From Bacillus methanolicus (GTDB taxonomy: Bacteria > Bacillota > Bacilli > Bacillales > Cytobacillaceae): a stretch of DNA of 64,000 bases. Within the stretch, counting starts at the first letter, position 1. Every line of letters starts with the position of its first letter. The position numbers and the translations under genes are program-made. Below, one piece after another: positions 1-9,407 of the stretch. Where the stretch lies: NCBI RefSeq assembly GCF_008764295.1, contig NZ_VTQX01000002.1, forward strand, positions 62,001 through 126,000. The letters are read 5' to 3'. Below the pieces are notes generated by a model. That model did not search any database. It was not told where the DNA came from and saw nothing but the letters and a program-made list of their open reading frames with translations.

Positions 1-169
1 CTCCTGCCGGGAATGTAATGTTAAAAGGGATTTGCACAATCTGCTCATCGTTTGTCTTGAAATTAGAATTTGGATCAACGATAACGTCTCCATTAAAAGG
101 ACTTAAATCGATCGTGACGCTTCCTGAAATATTAGAAGCATTTACTTTTCTTGAAATATCATCAAATAT
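1..169 (-). pseudogene. Continuation of the vWA-protein reading frame beyond an in-frame TAG
   Basis: Reading on in the same frame past the TAG at 170-172 gives 56 further codons (169 down to 2) with no stop, running off the window edge. The encoded residues start IFDDISRK and later read ISGSVTIDL, FNGDV and IPFNITFP. They parallel the segment after the first vWA domain of the same protein (IFQEISKK, ISGEVTVDL, FNGDV, IPFRFTFP). The frame is therefore the original C-terminal part of the gene, cut off by a nonsense codon. Whether it is still translated by readthrough or restart cannot be told from sequence. Confidence 0.75.
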
Positions 170-2161
170 CTATGTTAAATTATTAGACTTCCCTTGAACA
201 GCATATCCTCCCGTCTTAGCGGACATATTTCTTAATAGTTCGAAATCCACTTCACCTTCCTGGGCAAAGCCAATGCTGTACAGTGTAATTCCATTACTTC
301 CAAGAGTATCAGAAATATTTAACGCCTGTTCTCTTATAATTCTTTTTACTTCTGCCAACGGAGCGTTGACACCATTTTTCCTCGCTGTTTGATTCGTAAA
401 TATTTCATAGCGATCGTTATTGTGCGTAAGGACAGTTGGCTCCCCATCTGTTAAAAAGATTATATACTTGCTTCTATTGCTTCCTTGGATAAATTTTCTC
501 ATTGCTTCAGTCAATGCCGCATTGTAGTTTGTACCCCCGGTTGAAACACCACCTGAATCTAAATCACCAATCGCATTTTTAATATTATTTAAACCTTCAA
601 GCGGGAAGATATTGATTCTTTTCTCACCCCAACAGTAACCTAGAAAACAATTTGCTCCTGCTTTTGTTTTTCTACTGACTTCACTGTCAAAGGGAACAAA
701 GTAAAACTTATCTTCGGCTTTTGAATTCATTTCGAAATAGTTTATGGCTGATTGCAAAGCATGTTTTGCCGTTGTATCACGCCGTGCACCATCAAATAGT
801 TCAGCCATCGAGCCCGATGTGTCATGGACAAAAACGACATCAATCGGCAATCTTTCGTCCTTAGGTGCCATTCCCTTCCCGGTAATCGTAATATCGATGT
901 TCCCTTTTGCATTATCATGAGGCGGTTTGACAAATTCCTCCGAAGATGGTTTTACTGCAAAGCTCGCCCCTGGAATGGAATTCATATCCTGATTTACTTT
1001 TATGGTAACAGGAGCATGCCTCTTTGCCGTGGTCAGTCCATCATACTGTAGTTCGATATGCTCGAAAGAATAGGTGCCTGCTTTATGAAAAATTAATGGT
1101 AGCGATGTTGCTATATTACTGGGATCTGGCTCAGCGCCAACTGGAAATGTAAACCTAAACGGGATATGCACCACTTGATTATCATCTACTATCGCATCCG
1201 CATCAGGAGCAACAGTAACGTCTCCATTAAATTTCCGCAAATCGACCGTCACTTCACCACTAATTGTATAACTATCGATTTTCTTGGAAATCTCTTGAAA
1301 TATATTTGTCAAATTGGTAGGGGTTGCTCGGACAGCTGTGGCGCCGGTAATCGATGACATGCTTTCCAATAATTGAAAATCGATCTCATCCTCTCTAGCA
1401 AAACCAATGCTATACATCGTAATATTATCTGCTGCTAACTGTCTGCTCGTTTCCTTAGCAATACGATGAATCAATTCTCTTGTTTTTGTATAGTTTCCCC
1501 TTGAAGTTACTCCATTGTATAAAGCGGTTCCGTTTGTGTATAATATGTACTTATAATTTCCGTAATTTAAAACGGTCGGTTCCCCATCTGTAAGAAAGAC
1601 AATATATTTATTTTTATTATTGCTTTGCATTAACTTGCTCTTTGCGTACTCAAGAGTCTGTGTATAATTGGTACCGCCTATGTTATTCGATTCAAGCTTG
1701 CCGAGCAAGCCTTCGATATTTTTTAAGCCCTCTACGACTTTTACCTGTCCACTCGTACGGACATTATCATTGAACGGAATAAAGAAAAAACGATCTCCAG
1801 ATACTTGATTATCTTTAGCGCTAAAATAAGTAAGCGCACTCGCTAATGCATTCTTTGCACTCGTAGATTTCCTCTTATTCTCAAAAAAGTCATCCATCGA
1901 TCCTGATGTATCATATACAAATGCGACGTCAATTGGCTCTCTCTGCTTCTGACCAACAGTCCCTTTAGGAACTAAATCAATATTAAGCGCCCCCTCAGCC
2001 ATGCTATCGGCATTTAAAGTAAGCTCTGCTGATGACGGCGATACAGAAAAATGAACATCCGGTTGACTTGCTGCTTCTATGGGTAGAGGCTGTAAAAACA
2101 TAGATGATAGTAAAAATAGAATAATAAACCCAATCGAAATGTTCTTTAACCTATTTCTCAT
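170..2161 (-). CDS. Secreted tandem von Willebrand factor A domain protein, truncated by an in-frame stop
   Basis: The 663-residue product begins with a signal peptide: basic start, hydrophobic stretch at about residues 9-24, and a likely cleavage after IEA near residue 30. Two homologous vWA units follow. Each has a complete metal-ion-dependent adhesion site: DTSGS at residue 84 and again at 447, a GGTNY segment, and TDGEPT. The ribosome binding site GGGAGGGG lies just before the ATG. vWA proteins of this kind bind protein ligands at the cell surface; the ligand here is unknown. The ORF ends at TAG 170-172, exactly where the second unit should enter its beta-rich linker (NLT then stop, against NLTNIFQE in unit one). 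The gene is therefore probably disrupted. It lies downstream of the GGDEF gene on the same strand, with a terminator between them. Confidence 0.8.
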   Translation of the reverse strand: MRNRLKNISIGFIILFLLSSMFLQPLPIEAASQPDVHFSVSPSSAELTLNADSMAEGALNIDLVPKGTVGQKQREPIDVAFVYDTSGSMDDFFENKRKSTSAKNALASALTYFSAKDNQVSGDRFFFIPFNDNVRTSGQVKVVEGLKNIEGLLGKLESNNIGGTNYTQTLEYAKSKLMQSNNKNKYIVFLTDGEPTVLNYGNYKYILYTNGTALYNGVTSRGNYTKTRELIHRIAKETSRQLAADNITMYSIGFAREDEIDFQLLESMSSITGATAVRATPTNLTNIFQEISKKIDSYTISGEVTVDLRKFNGDVTVAPDADAIVDDNQVVHIPFRFTFPVGAEPDPSNIATSLPLIFHKAGTYSFEHIELQYDGLTTAKRHAPVTIKVNQDMNSIPGASFAVKPSSEEFVKPPHDNAKGNIDITITGKGMAPKDERLPIDVVFVHDTSGSMAELFDGARRDTTAKHALQSAINYFEMNSKAEDKFYFVPFDSEVSRKTKAGANCFLGYCWGEKRINIFPLEGLNNIKNAIGDLDSGGVSTGGTNYNAALTEAMRKFIQGSNRSKYIIFLTDGEPTVLTHNNDRYEIFTNQTARKNGVNAPLAEVKRIIREQALNISDTLGSNGITLYSIGFAQEGEVDFELLRNMSAKTGGYAVQGKSNNLT

Positions 2162-2333
2162 AAATTCCCCTCCCTTGACTACGTCATACGTTCTGAGTCT
2201 TTATTACTACTATTATACCAATTATTAGTTATAATCAATAGGGAATTTGTTAAATATTCGTAGAGAGCACTCTAATTTTTTCCTTTTTTTGCACCTGTTC
2301 ACCCTAAAACTGAAGCTTCTATCGAAAAACGGC

Positions 2334-2381
2334 AAAAAAATAAGAGCAAGTCCCTTTTTTTCTGGGCTTCCACTCTTATTT
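2334..2381 (-). terminator. Terminator of the GGDEF gene
   Basis: A stem pairs AAATAAGAG (2338-2346) with CTCTTATTT (2373-2381), with a second inner pairing of AAGCCC and GGGACTT. On the minus strand it runs into a stretch of T (2334-2340). It overlaps the stop codon of the diguanylate cyclase gene and separates it from the vWA gene. Confidence 0.7.
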
Positions 2382-4094
2382 CACATATTCTGCTACCTTA
2401 TTCCGTCCATTCCGTTTTGCTCCCACATAAAGCGCCCGATCAGCATGGCGAATTAAGGACATGGAATCATCCGCATCCTCTGGAGCTGAAGCCACTCCAA
2501 TGGACGCTGTCAGGTGAACAGTAATTTCAGTTTTTGTATCTTCAATATGTCGAGAGAGGATAAATGGACGATTGGCGATCATCTGCCTCACAAATTCAGC
2601 AATATTCAACGCTGCTTTCTTATCAACATCAGGAAGAATAATAACAAATTCCTCACCGCCAAATCTGGCTACAATTCCCGTTTTCGTATCAATCAGCCCA
2701 GAAAGACGTTGCGCAAGCTGGAAGAGAATTTCATTGCCACTCTGATGACCGTAGCGATCGTTAATATTTTTAAAATGATCAATATCCAATAAAATAACAG
2801 AAAGATGTTTTCTTTTGCCATTCGTTAAAAGAAGATATTCCGTTTCTAAAGCACGCTCCATATATCGATAGTTATAAAGCTTTGTAAGGGCACAACGCTC
2901 ACTATCTTCTTTTGTTCGTTCATAGTGCTTGGCATTTTCAATCGCAACCGCGAAATACGAACTAAGAATATCAACAATCATAAGCTGTGCTTTTTCATAG
3001 GCTCTTTTTTGTTCCGATGCGAGAAGAAGGATGCCGATCACCTCGTTGCTACGAACAATTGGCACACATATAATGCTTTCTGCAGACACAGGCATATATC
3101 CATGCACAATGCCTTTCCACTCTCTTTTTGAATTGTATAAAACAGCCTTTCCAGTCGACCAAACATGTCCACTTATTCCTTGATTTATAAATTGTGGAGA
3201 AATTTCCAGTGATTGCTCCCCATTTTTCTCCACGCTTCTCAATAATTGTAATTCATCGTCGATAATATCTAAAATATGAGCATAATCAACCGGAAACATT
3301 TCAGTCAATCTTTGGATAAACAAATCAAGTACTTCTTCTACATGTAAACGTTCAGCTAATTCATGTCCAATTTCGGTCGCTTTCTGTAAATTTTGGTTCA
3401 CCTTATTACTAGAATGGTATAAATTTAATATGATCGATAGGCTTGCAAAAGGAATACCAACAAAAATAACAGCGATTGCCCCTACTTCTTGATATAAAAT
3501 ATACAAAATCAATCCGATAGGCAATGTAATAGCACTTGATAATGCTTCCCAAATAAAATCTTTGTCAAAGAGAGCTCTTTTTTTCCTCTGAACAAGATAA
3601 GCAATAAACTTTAGAAGAAAATGATTTAAGAGAAAATAAGTGCAGGCGTATGCAAACGCTAATACGAGATTGAACGGATTGCTCAAAATATCGATTCCAT
3701 GGGTTCCACCGAGAGCATAATATACAACCCCACTGCCGACTGAAGTAATAAAAAACATGAGCCAATTTAATGGATAGCGGTGCAATTGTTCCCTCGGAAC
3801 GCGTATTCTTAAAAGGAGGACAACAATGGCAATCTGCATTAAGATAACTTCAACGAAGAGGCCAAAAATGAGAAAGACTGTAAGTGAGACCCATTGTATA
3901 TAAAATATTGGCGTATTGTTGATAATCATTGGTGTCCCAGCAACAAAGCATGTTAATACCAAAAATCCTAACAGTTCAAAACTTATTGCAGATACAAGAG
4001 GAGGGAAAAAATAATATACGAGCCAACTACCAGCGGGTACAATAAGAAGCCATAAAATCCATATAATCCTCTTTACATGCGGCCTCAGCAACAT
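2376..4094 (-). CDS. Membrane-bound GAF-GGDEF diguanylate cyclase
   Basis: The 572-residue protein has about seven hydrophobic segments in residues 8-225, a GAF sensor domain at roughly 240-390, and a C-terminal GGDEF domain. The catalytic signature GGEEF (479-483) is intact, and the DIDHFKNINDRYGHQSGNE segment that binds metal and GTP is present, so it should make cyclic di-GMP from two GTP. The RxxD inhibitory site expected five residues before GGEEF is missing (TKTG there), so product inhibition at that site is unlikely. There is no EAL domain. The start is supported by GAGGGAGGG just upstream. It lies downstream of folC with its own terminator. The family is clear; the signal sensed is unknown. 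Confidence 0.9.
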   Translation of the reverse strand: MLLRPHVKRIIWILWLLIVPAGSWLVYYFFPPLVSAISFELLGFLVLTCFVAGTPMIINNTPIFYIQWVSLTVFLIFGLFVEVILMQIAIVVLLLRIRVPREQLHRYPLNWLMFFITSVGSGVVYYALGGTHGIDILSNPFNLVLAFAYACTYFLLNHFLLKFIAYLVQRKKRALFDKDFIWEALSSAITLPIGLILYILYQEVGAIAVIFVGIPFASLSIILNLYHSSNKVNQNLQKATEIGHELAERLHVEEVLDLFIQRLTEMFPVDYAHILDIIDDELQLLRSVEKNGEQSLEISPQFINQGISGHVWSTGKAVLYNSKREWKGIVHGYMPVSAESIICVPIVRSNEVIGILLLASEQKRAYEKAQLMIVDILSSYFAVAIENAKHYERTKEDSERCALTKLYNYRYMERALETEYLLLTNGKRKHLSVILLDIDHFKNINDRYGHQSGNEILFQLAQRLSGLIDTKTGIVARFGGEEFVIILPDVDKKAALNIAEFVRQMIANRPFILSRHIEDTKTEITVHLTASIGVASAPEDADDSMSLIRHADRALYVGAKRNGRNKVAEYVK

Positions 4095-4274
4095 TATCCC
4101 TCCCTCTTCTCAGTTTAAACGCAAATCAAATTAAAACTATCTATTATTTTTGCTTCATTCTTTTCATACTATTAACGACCATACATTAACAAATTTTAGC
4201 AAATATTTGCACAATCGTACTCATTAGTTTAACAAATTTTCTAACTTTTGTCATATATTTTACGTATTCACGTA

Positions 4275-5570
4275 CTAAATGATCGTATTTATAAATGGTT
4301 TTACTTCAGATAAAAAATAGAGAGAGCCTGTGATAATAAGCATTTCATTACTTTGCAGTGCATGCAGCTCTTCTATAATTGCCTTTTGCCAATCGCCTTC
4401 CGCTCGTTTATGGACCAAGCTACTAAACTGATAGAGCTCCTCTGCACTTGCCGCTCGGGGAAAGTCAAAGCTCACGAATGTAATCATCTGGGAGACCGAG
4501 TCTAGCTTCTTAATCATATTATCTACTTTTTTATCACCAAGGGCAGCAAAAATCAGCCTTTTTTTTCGTTCAGGAAAGCGGCGCTTTAATTCCACTACTA
4601 GCGTTTCAATCCCCTCTTCATTATGGGCTCCATCCAGGACGATTAATGGGGCAGAGGAGACGATTTCAAATCTTCCAGGCCAGTATGCTTTTTTCAACCC
4701 TTGACGAATATCCTCTTCGGTAATATTGTAAGAAGCTGCTAAAAGAATGGCTGCTTCAACTGCTAAAGCGGCATTTTCCGTTTGGTGCCGTCCGAGCATT
4801 CTTATTTCTAAATTCTCTAAATAACTTTTTGACGTTTGCAGGGAAAATTGTTCACCTTTATCAAGTGATGCGTGATTGTCAATAAAAAAATGCTCTCCAA
4901 GACGATGTATGGCGGCATCCATTTGCACCGCTTTTTCTTTAATAACGTTAAATGCTTCCTCCTGCTTAACTGCCGTTAAAATTGGGATATGTGGCTTTAT
5001 GATTCCCGCTTTTTCAAAGGCGATTTGCTCATAGCTATTCCCTAAAATATTTATGTGATCGAGGCCGATGCTTGTAATAATCGATACTTGCGGTGTGATA
5101 ATATTGGTAGAATCAAACCTGCCACCAAGTCCAACCTCATAAATAGCAAGATCGACTGGAGCGACCTCAGCAAAATAGTAAAAGCTCATGGCGGTAATCA
5201 CTTCAAATTCAGTTGGTGAGCCAAGCTCCGTCTGCTCTAATTCATCACTTAGTGGTTTAATCACATTTGTTATCTTGACCAAATCTTCCTCACTGATAGA
5301 ATGACCATTAATCGAAATTCGCTCATTAAAGTGTTCAAAATAAGGAGAGGTGAAGGTTCCAACCTTTAAACCTGCCTCTTGCAAAATCGAGCGTAAATAC
5401 GTTACCGTCGAGCCCTTCCCATTCGTTCCTCCAATATGTATGGTCGGCATTTTTTTTTCTGGATGATCTAGCTTATCCATCATCCATTCCATTCTTTTTA
5501 ATCCTGGCTTGACCCCTAATCTTAAGCGTGAATGAATCCAATTCAACGCTTCCTCGTAAAACTGAAACAT
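4275..5570 (-). CDS. folC: Folylpolyglutamate synthase / dihydrofolate synthase
   Basis: This cytosolic ATP-dependent ligase adds glutamate to dihydropteroate and to reduced folates. The P-loop GTNGKGS lies near residues 48-54, followed by the Mur-ligase-type central domain (GLGGRFDSTN, ITSIGLDH) and the C-terminal domain (LDGAHNEEG). I chose the ATG at 5570 (MFQFYEEAL, 431 residues) over one seven codons upstream because AAAGGTGG precedes it at proper spacing. The length then matches the about 430 residues of the B. subtilis enzyme. The gene follows valS by about 100 bases, as in B. subtilis, so the two may be cotranscribed. Confidence 0.95.
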   Translation of the reverse strand: MFQFYEEALNWIHSRLRLGVKPGLKRMEWMMDKLDHPEKKMPTIHIGGTNGKGSTVTYLRSILQEAGLKVGTFTSPYFEHFNERISINGHSISEEDLVKITNVIKPLSDELEQTELGSPTEFEVITAMSFYYFAEVAPVDLAIYEVGLGGRFDSTNIITPQVSIITSIGLDHINILGNSYEQIAFEKAGIIKPHIPILTAVKQEEAFNVIKEKAVQMDAAIHRLGEHFFIDNHASLDKGEQFSLQTSKSYLENLEIRMLGRHQTENAALAVEAAILLAASYNITEEDIRQGLKKAYWPGRFEIVSSAPLIVLDGAHNEEGIETLVVELKRRFPERKKRLIFAALGDKKVDNMIKKLDSVSQMITFVSFDFPRAASAEELYQFSSLVHKRAEGDWQKAIIEELHALQSNEMLIITGSLYFLSEVKPFINTII

Positions 5571-5673
5571 GTCGTTTCCACCTTTTTCCATTATGCTAGA
5601 TCACATGATATAAACCAATATCCTTTCAGACAGTGAAGACGAACCCGCCAAACGGATTCGCCCTCACACCTAC

Positions 5674-8319
5674 TCATTGACCCTTTAACTCTTTAATGCG
5701 AAGCTCCACAGCTGCCCTTTTCTCTAAATAATCTGCTTCCTTTGCTCTTTCCTCAGCAATCACTTTTTCTGGAGCTTTCTTCACAAAGCCCTCATTGCTT
5801 AGTTTCTTTTGAACCCTTTCCACTTCTTTATTCCATTTATCAAGCTCTTTTTCAAGACGTGCAATTTCTTCAGCTATGTTAATTAAACCTTCAAGTGGTA
5901 AAATAATTTCTGCTCCAGTAACCACTGCCGTCATCGCTTTATCAGGAATCAGAATATCCTTGCCCATTTTAAGTTCTTCTGGATTACAGAACCGTTCTAA
6001 ATAGGAACGATTTTTATCCAACACCTGCAGAAGAAGGTCATCCTTTACTTTGACAAGCATGTTAATTTTCTTGCTCATCGGTGTATTTACTTCGGCACGA
6101 ATATTTCGGACTGAACGAATGATTTCCACCAACAATTTCATTTCAGAAGCTGCTTCACTGTCAGAAAGGTTTTCGTTCACTTCAGGCCATTTAGCTGTTG
6201 TAATAGACTCACCTTGATGTGGTAGGTTTTGCCAAATTTCCTCGGTAATGAAAGGCATGAATGGATGAAGCAGGCGCATTGTATTATCCAGCACATATGC
6301 TAAAATTGAGCGCGTCGTCTTTTTCGCAGCTTCATCATCCCCGTATAACGGTAGCTTCGCCATTTCAATATACCAATCACAGAAATCATCCCAAATGAAA
6401 TTATAAAGAACTCGGCCAACCTCACCAAATTCATAACGTTCAGATAGTCTCGTTACAGTATCAATGGTCTCATTTGAACGAGTAAGTATCCATTTATCTG
6501 CTACTGATTTTTCACCACTTAAATCAATTTCTTCAAACTTTAGACCGTTCATATTCATTAAAGCGAAGCGTGATGCATTCCAAATTTTATTAGCAAAATT
6601 CCAAGTTGCTTCGACCTTTTCCATGCTAAAGCGTAAATCTTGACCTGGTGAGCTTCCCGTTGAAAGGAAGTAACGTAAAGAGTCAGCTCCATATTGTGCA
6701 ATAACATCCATAGGGTCAACGCCATTGCCTAATGACTTACTCATTTTTCTGCCTTGTGCATCTCTAACTAAACCATGAATGAGTACATCCTTAAATGGAC
6801 GCTCATCTGTAAATTCAAGCCCTTGGAAAATCATTCTCGATACCCAGAAGAAAATGATATCATAGCCTGTTACAAGTGCTGCCGTTGGATAGTAACGCTT
6901 GAAATCAGCAGATTCTGTGTCCGGCCAGCCCATCGTCGAAAACGGCCACAATGCGGAACTGAACCATGTATCTAAAACATCGTTATCCTGCTCCCAATTT
7001 TCTATATCAGCAGGTGGTTCATGGTCGACATAAACCTCACCCGTTTCCTTGTGATACCAGGCTGGAATGCGATGTCCCCACCAAAGCTGGCGAGAAATAC
7101 ACCAATCGCGAATATTTTCCATCCAGTGTAAATACGTCTTTTCAAAACGGTCTGGGACAAAATGCACTTTTTCTTCCTTCTGTTGAAGGGCAATCGCTTC
7201 ATCAGCGAGAGGCTGCATTTTGACAAACCATTGCGTTGATAAATATGGCTCGACAACGGCACCACTACGTTCCGAATGGCCCACAGAGTGCATATGTTCT
7301 TCAATTTTGAAAAGAACTCCTTGTTCTTGCAAATCCTTCACGATTTGCTTACGGCATTCAAAGCGATCCATCCCGTTATATTTCCCTGCTTTTTCATTCA
7401 TTGTACCGTCTTCATTCATCACAAGTACACGTTCAAGATTATGGCGATTTCCTAATTCAAAGTCATTCGGATCATGGGCTGGTGTTATTTTTACTGCCCC
7501 TGAACCAAACTCCATATCTACATAGTCATCAGCTACAATTGGAATTTCGCGGCCAACAATTGGGAGAACCACTTTTTTGCCGATTAAATGCTTGTAGCGT
7601 TCATCTTCTGGATGAACTGCAACCGCCGTATCACCAAGCATTGTTTCGGGACGAGTAGTCGCTACTTCAATCGAACCTGAGCCATCTGCAAGAGGATAAT
7701 TCATATGATAAAACGCACCTTGAACATCCTTATAAATAACCTCGATATCAGATAATGCTGTTTTGGTGGACGGATCCCAGTTAATAATGTATTCTCCGCG
7801 ATAAATAAGTCCTTTTTTATATAAGGAAACAAACACTTCGCGGACCGCTTTCGACAGTCCTTCATCAAGAGTAAAGCGCTCTCGACTATAGTCTAAACCA
7901 AGCCCTAGCTTCGCCCATTGTGCACGGATATGAGCAGCATACTCTTCCTTCCACTTCCATGTTTCTTCAACAAATTTATCTCTACCTAAATCATACCGGC
8001 TTACCCCTTCTTGGCGGAGCTTTTCCTCAACTTTTGCTTGTGTCGCAATCCCCGCATGGTCCATCCCTGGCAGCCATAAAACGTCATAGCCTTGCATTCT
8101 TTTCATACGGGTTAATATATCCTGCAATGTCGTATCCCAGGCGTGTCCTAAGTGAAGCTTGCCTGTTACATTTGGTGGAGGAATGACGATGGTATACGGT
8201 TCTTTTTTCTCATCACTTTGTGCTTCAAAAAACTTTCCCTTTACCCACCAATCGTAACGGCCCTTCTCAATCGTATTCGGGTCATACTTCGTTGGCATCG
8301 ATAGCTCATTTGTTTCCAT
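5674..8319 (-). CDS. valS: Valyl-tRNA synthetase
   Basis: This class I aminoacyl-tRNA synthetase charges tRNA-Val. The class I signatures are present: HLGH after PPPNVTGK near the N-terminus and KMSKS (RKMSKSLGN). The editing domain lies between them, and a charged coiled coil ([19 protein letters not shown]) closes the C-terminus, as usual for ValS. The open frame extends 40 codons further upstream. The start at 8319 ([14 protein letters not shown], 881 residues) is preferred because AAAGGAAG lies just before it and the sequence then begins like B. subtilis ValS. Expression is controlled by the T-box leader upstream. Confidence 0.96.
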   Translation of the reverse strand: METNELSMPTKYDPNTIEKGRYDWWVKGKFFEAQSDEKKEPYTIVIPPPNVTGKLHLGHAWDTTLQDILTRMKRMQGYDVLWLPGMDHAGIATQAKVEEKLRQEGVSRYDLGRDKFVEETWKWKEEYAAHIRAQWAKLGLGLDYSRERFTLDEGLSKAVREVFVSLYKKGLIYRGEYIINWDPSTKTALSDIEVIYKDVQGAFYHMNYPLADGSGSIEVATTRPETMLGDTAVAVHPEDERYKHLIGKKVVLPIVGREIPIVADDYVDMEFGSGAVKITPAHDPNDFELGNRHNLERVLVMNEDGTMNEKAGKYNGMDRFECRKQIVKDLQEQGVLFKIEEHMHSVGHSERSGAVVEPYLSTQWFVKMQPLADEAIALQQKEEKVHFVPDRFEKTYLHWMENIRDWCISRQLWWGHRIPAWYHKETGEVYVDHEPPADIENWEQDNDVLDTWFSSALWPFSTMGWPDTESADFKRYYPTAALVTGYDIIFFWVSRMIFQGLEFTDERPFKDVLIHGLVRDAQGRKMSKSLGNGVDPMDVIAQYGADSLRYFLSTGSSPGQDLRFSMEKVEATWNFANKIWNASRFALMNMNGLKFEEIDLSGEKSVADKWILTRSNETIDTVTRLSERYEFGEVGRVLYNFIWDDFCDWYIEMAKLPLYGDDEAAKKTTRSILAYVLDNTMRLLHPFMPFITEEIWQNLPHQGESITTAKWPEVNENLSDSEAASEMKLLVEIIRSVRNIRAEVNTPMSKKINMLVKVKDDLLLQVLDKNRSYLERFCNPEELKMGKDILIPDKAMTAVVTGAEIILPLEGLINIAEEIARLEKELDKWNKEVERVQKKLSNEGFVKKAPEKVIAEERAKEADYLEKRAAVELRIKELKGQ

Positions 8320-8529
8320 TTCATTCTTCCTTTCTTCTTCCTTTTTCATTTCAAAACCTAAAGCGCTCTCTCCATCGCCGTACATAACTGAAAGGACCTC
8401 TACTAAAATAAAATAAAGAAAATTGGCGGTTGCAAGCACCTCAGGTTTGCTAGGCGATTAGCGCTGGATCAGCAGATACACTTCATTAAAAAGTGATCTA
8501 CAACGGCGAAAACTTTCATTTCCCGATGA

Positions 8530-8775
8530 AACAAAAAACTCCATTCGTCATTAAAAGGACGAATGGAGTATGCTTCGCGGTACCACCTTTTTTCCAATCC
8601 ATTTTATAAAAAAATCGATTGGCGCTTAACAAGATAACGGATTCCCCGTCTTTTACTACTTGAAAATCATTCGTTCGCAAAAGATGCTCAAGGGCGACTT
8701 CCACTGGTATTGCTTAGAAAACCTTTCAGCTCATGGTTTTCCTCTCTTAAAGCAAGGAACCAACGTACTATTCCC
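8530..8775 (-). promoter_or_regulatory. T-box riboswitch (valine) of valS
   Basis: Read on the minus strand, the leader has the T-box landmarks in order. They are AGTA near 8766-8769, an AGAGAG-type element, a GCTG loop, GAA followed by the specifier codon GTC (8696-8698, valine), and the T-box sequence AAAGGTGGTACCGCG (8576-8590). A terminator hairpin (8539-8568, CTCCATTCGTC paired with GACGAATGGAG) followed by a T run completes it. Uncharged tRNA-Val with anticodon GAC should pair with the specifier and the T-box bulge and favour antitermination, raising valS expression during valine starvation. Confidence 0.95.
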
Positions 8776-8937
8776 TATCATAGCAGTATAACTCTATTTG
8801 TATAATCAATATACTACATAAAAACAAAGACTGACGTCAATAAGGATAACCGATTTTTTTTTAGTATATACAGTTTTTCAGAAAATGACACTTCATTGAG
8901 AGGAAACGTACGTCAAAAAAGACTATGTTAGATAGGA

Positions 8938-9063
8938 ATTCCGGAAATTTTTGGGGTGATTCCAGAATTTCATGGCGGAATTCCAGAAAATTCACAAATA
9001 ATTCCGGAATTTCATGACATAATTCCGGAAATTCCACCAATATTTCCGGACTCAACTTCAATC
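8938..9063. repeat. Six-unit 21-bp tandem array with TTCCGGAA core
   Basis: Units begin at 8938, 8959, 8980, 9001, 9022 and 9043, exactly 21 bases apart. Each starts ATTCCGGAA or a one-base variant (ATTCCAGAA, TTTCCGGA), followed by a less conserved half. The core is a perfect palindrome in several units. On the minus strand the period of seven codons makes a short open frame (from TTG at 9061) with a heptad pattern such as EFPELCH-EIPELFV. It has no good ribosome binding site and I do not call it a gene. The array lies between the valS T-box leader and a small plus-strand gene. Confidence 0.85.
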
Positions 9064-9165
9064 AGACTAACAAAGCTTCAACAACGTTTTTCGCACATTC
9101 CCAAATCAAAGGACATAGATTAAGTAATAAGGAAAATTCCTATTGGGGAAAAGGGGGAAGAGATT

Positions 9166-9357
9166 GTGAGGAGAAAATATAATCCATATGCACTTCCACC
9201 GTGGTTGAAAAAATCTCGAGACGTCCTGCATCAATTTGCTATTCCATTTTGCATATTTCAAGGGATACGTACGATTTTATTTCCAACTGCATTCGATGTC
9301 CTGTTTTTAATTGCTCTTGTCTTGATTACAGTAGCTCTTAAAATTGAGTTATTATAA
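9166..9357 (+). CDS. Small putative membrane protein of unknown function
   Basis: The 63-residue product starts at GTG, preceded by AAAGGGGGAAGAG, a strong ribosome binding site. The N-terminal 20 residues are basic and proline-rich (MRRKYNPYALPPWLKK). Hydrophobic segments follow at about residues 23-38 and 43-61, so it probably spans the membrane once or twice. I do not recognise a named family. It is one of the few plus-strand genes here and sits between the divergent valS leader and the convergent ysxE. A 10-bp stem-loop directly follows it. Confidence 0.65.
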   Translation: MRRKYNPYALPPWLKKSRDVLHQFAIPFCIFQGIRTILFPTAFDVLFLIALVLITVALKIELL

Positions 9358-9361
9358 CGGT

Positions 9362-9388
9362 GGAACAATCTATCTTAAAGATTGTTCC
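9362..9388. terminator. Hairpin between convergent genes
   Basis: GGAACAATCT (9362-9371) pairs perfectly with AGATTGTTCC (9379-9388) around a seven-base loop. It lies just after the small plus-strand gene and just after ysxE on the other strand. Neither side has a clear T tract, so it is a plausible but weak bidirectional terminator. Confidence 0.45.
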
Positions 9389-9407
9389 TCGGGTCGGTTT
9401 ACAAATC

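Noticed and set aside
8516-8704. 62-codon minus-strand frame upstream of valS
   Set aside because: It lies inside the T-box leader; the RNA landmarks explain the sequence and no ribosome binding site precedes the frame.
8861-9061. 66-codon minus-strand frame with heptad pattern
   Set aside because: It is the 21-bp tandem array read as codons; it starts with TTG and lacks a ribosome binding site.
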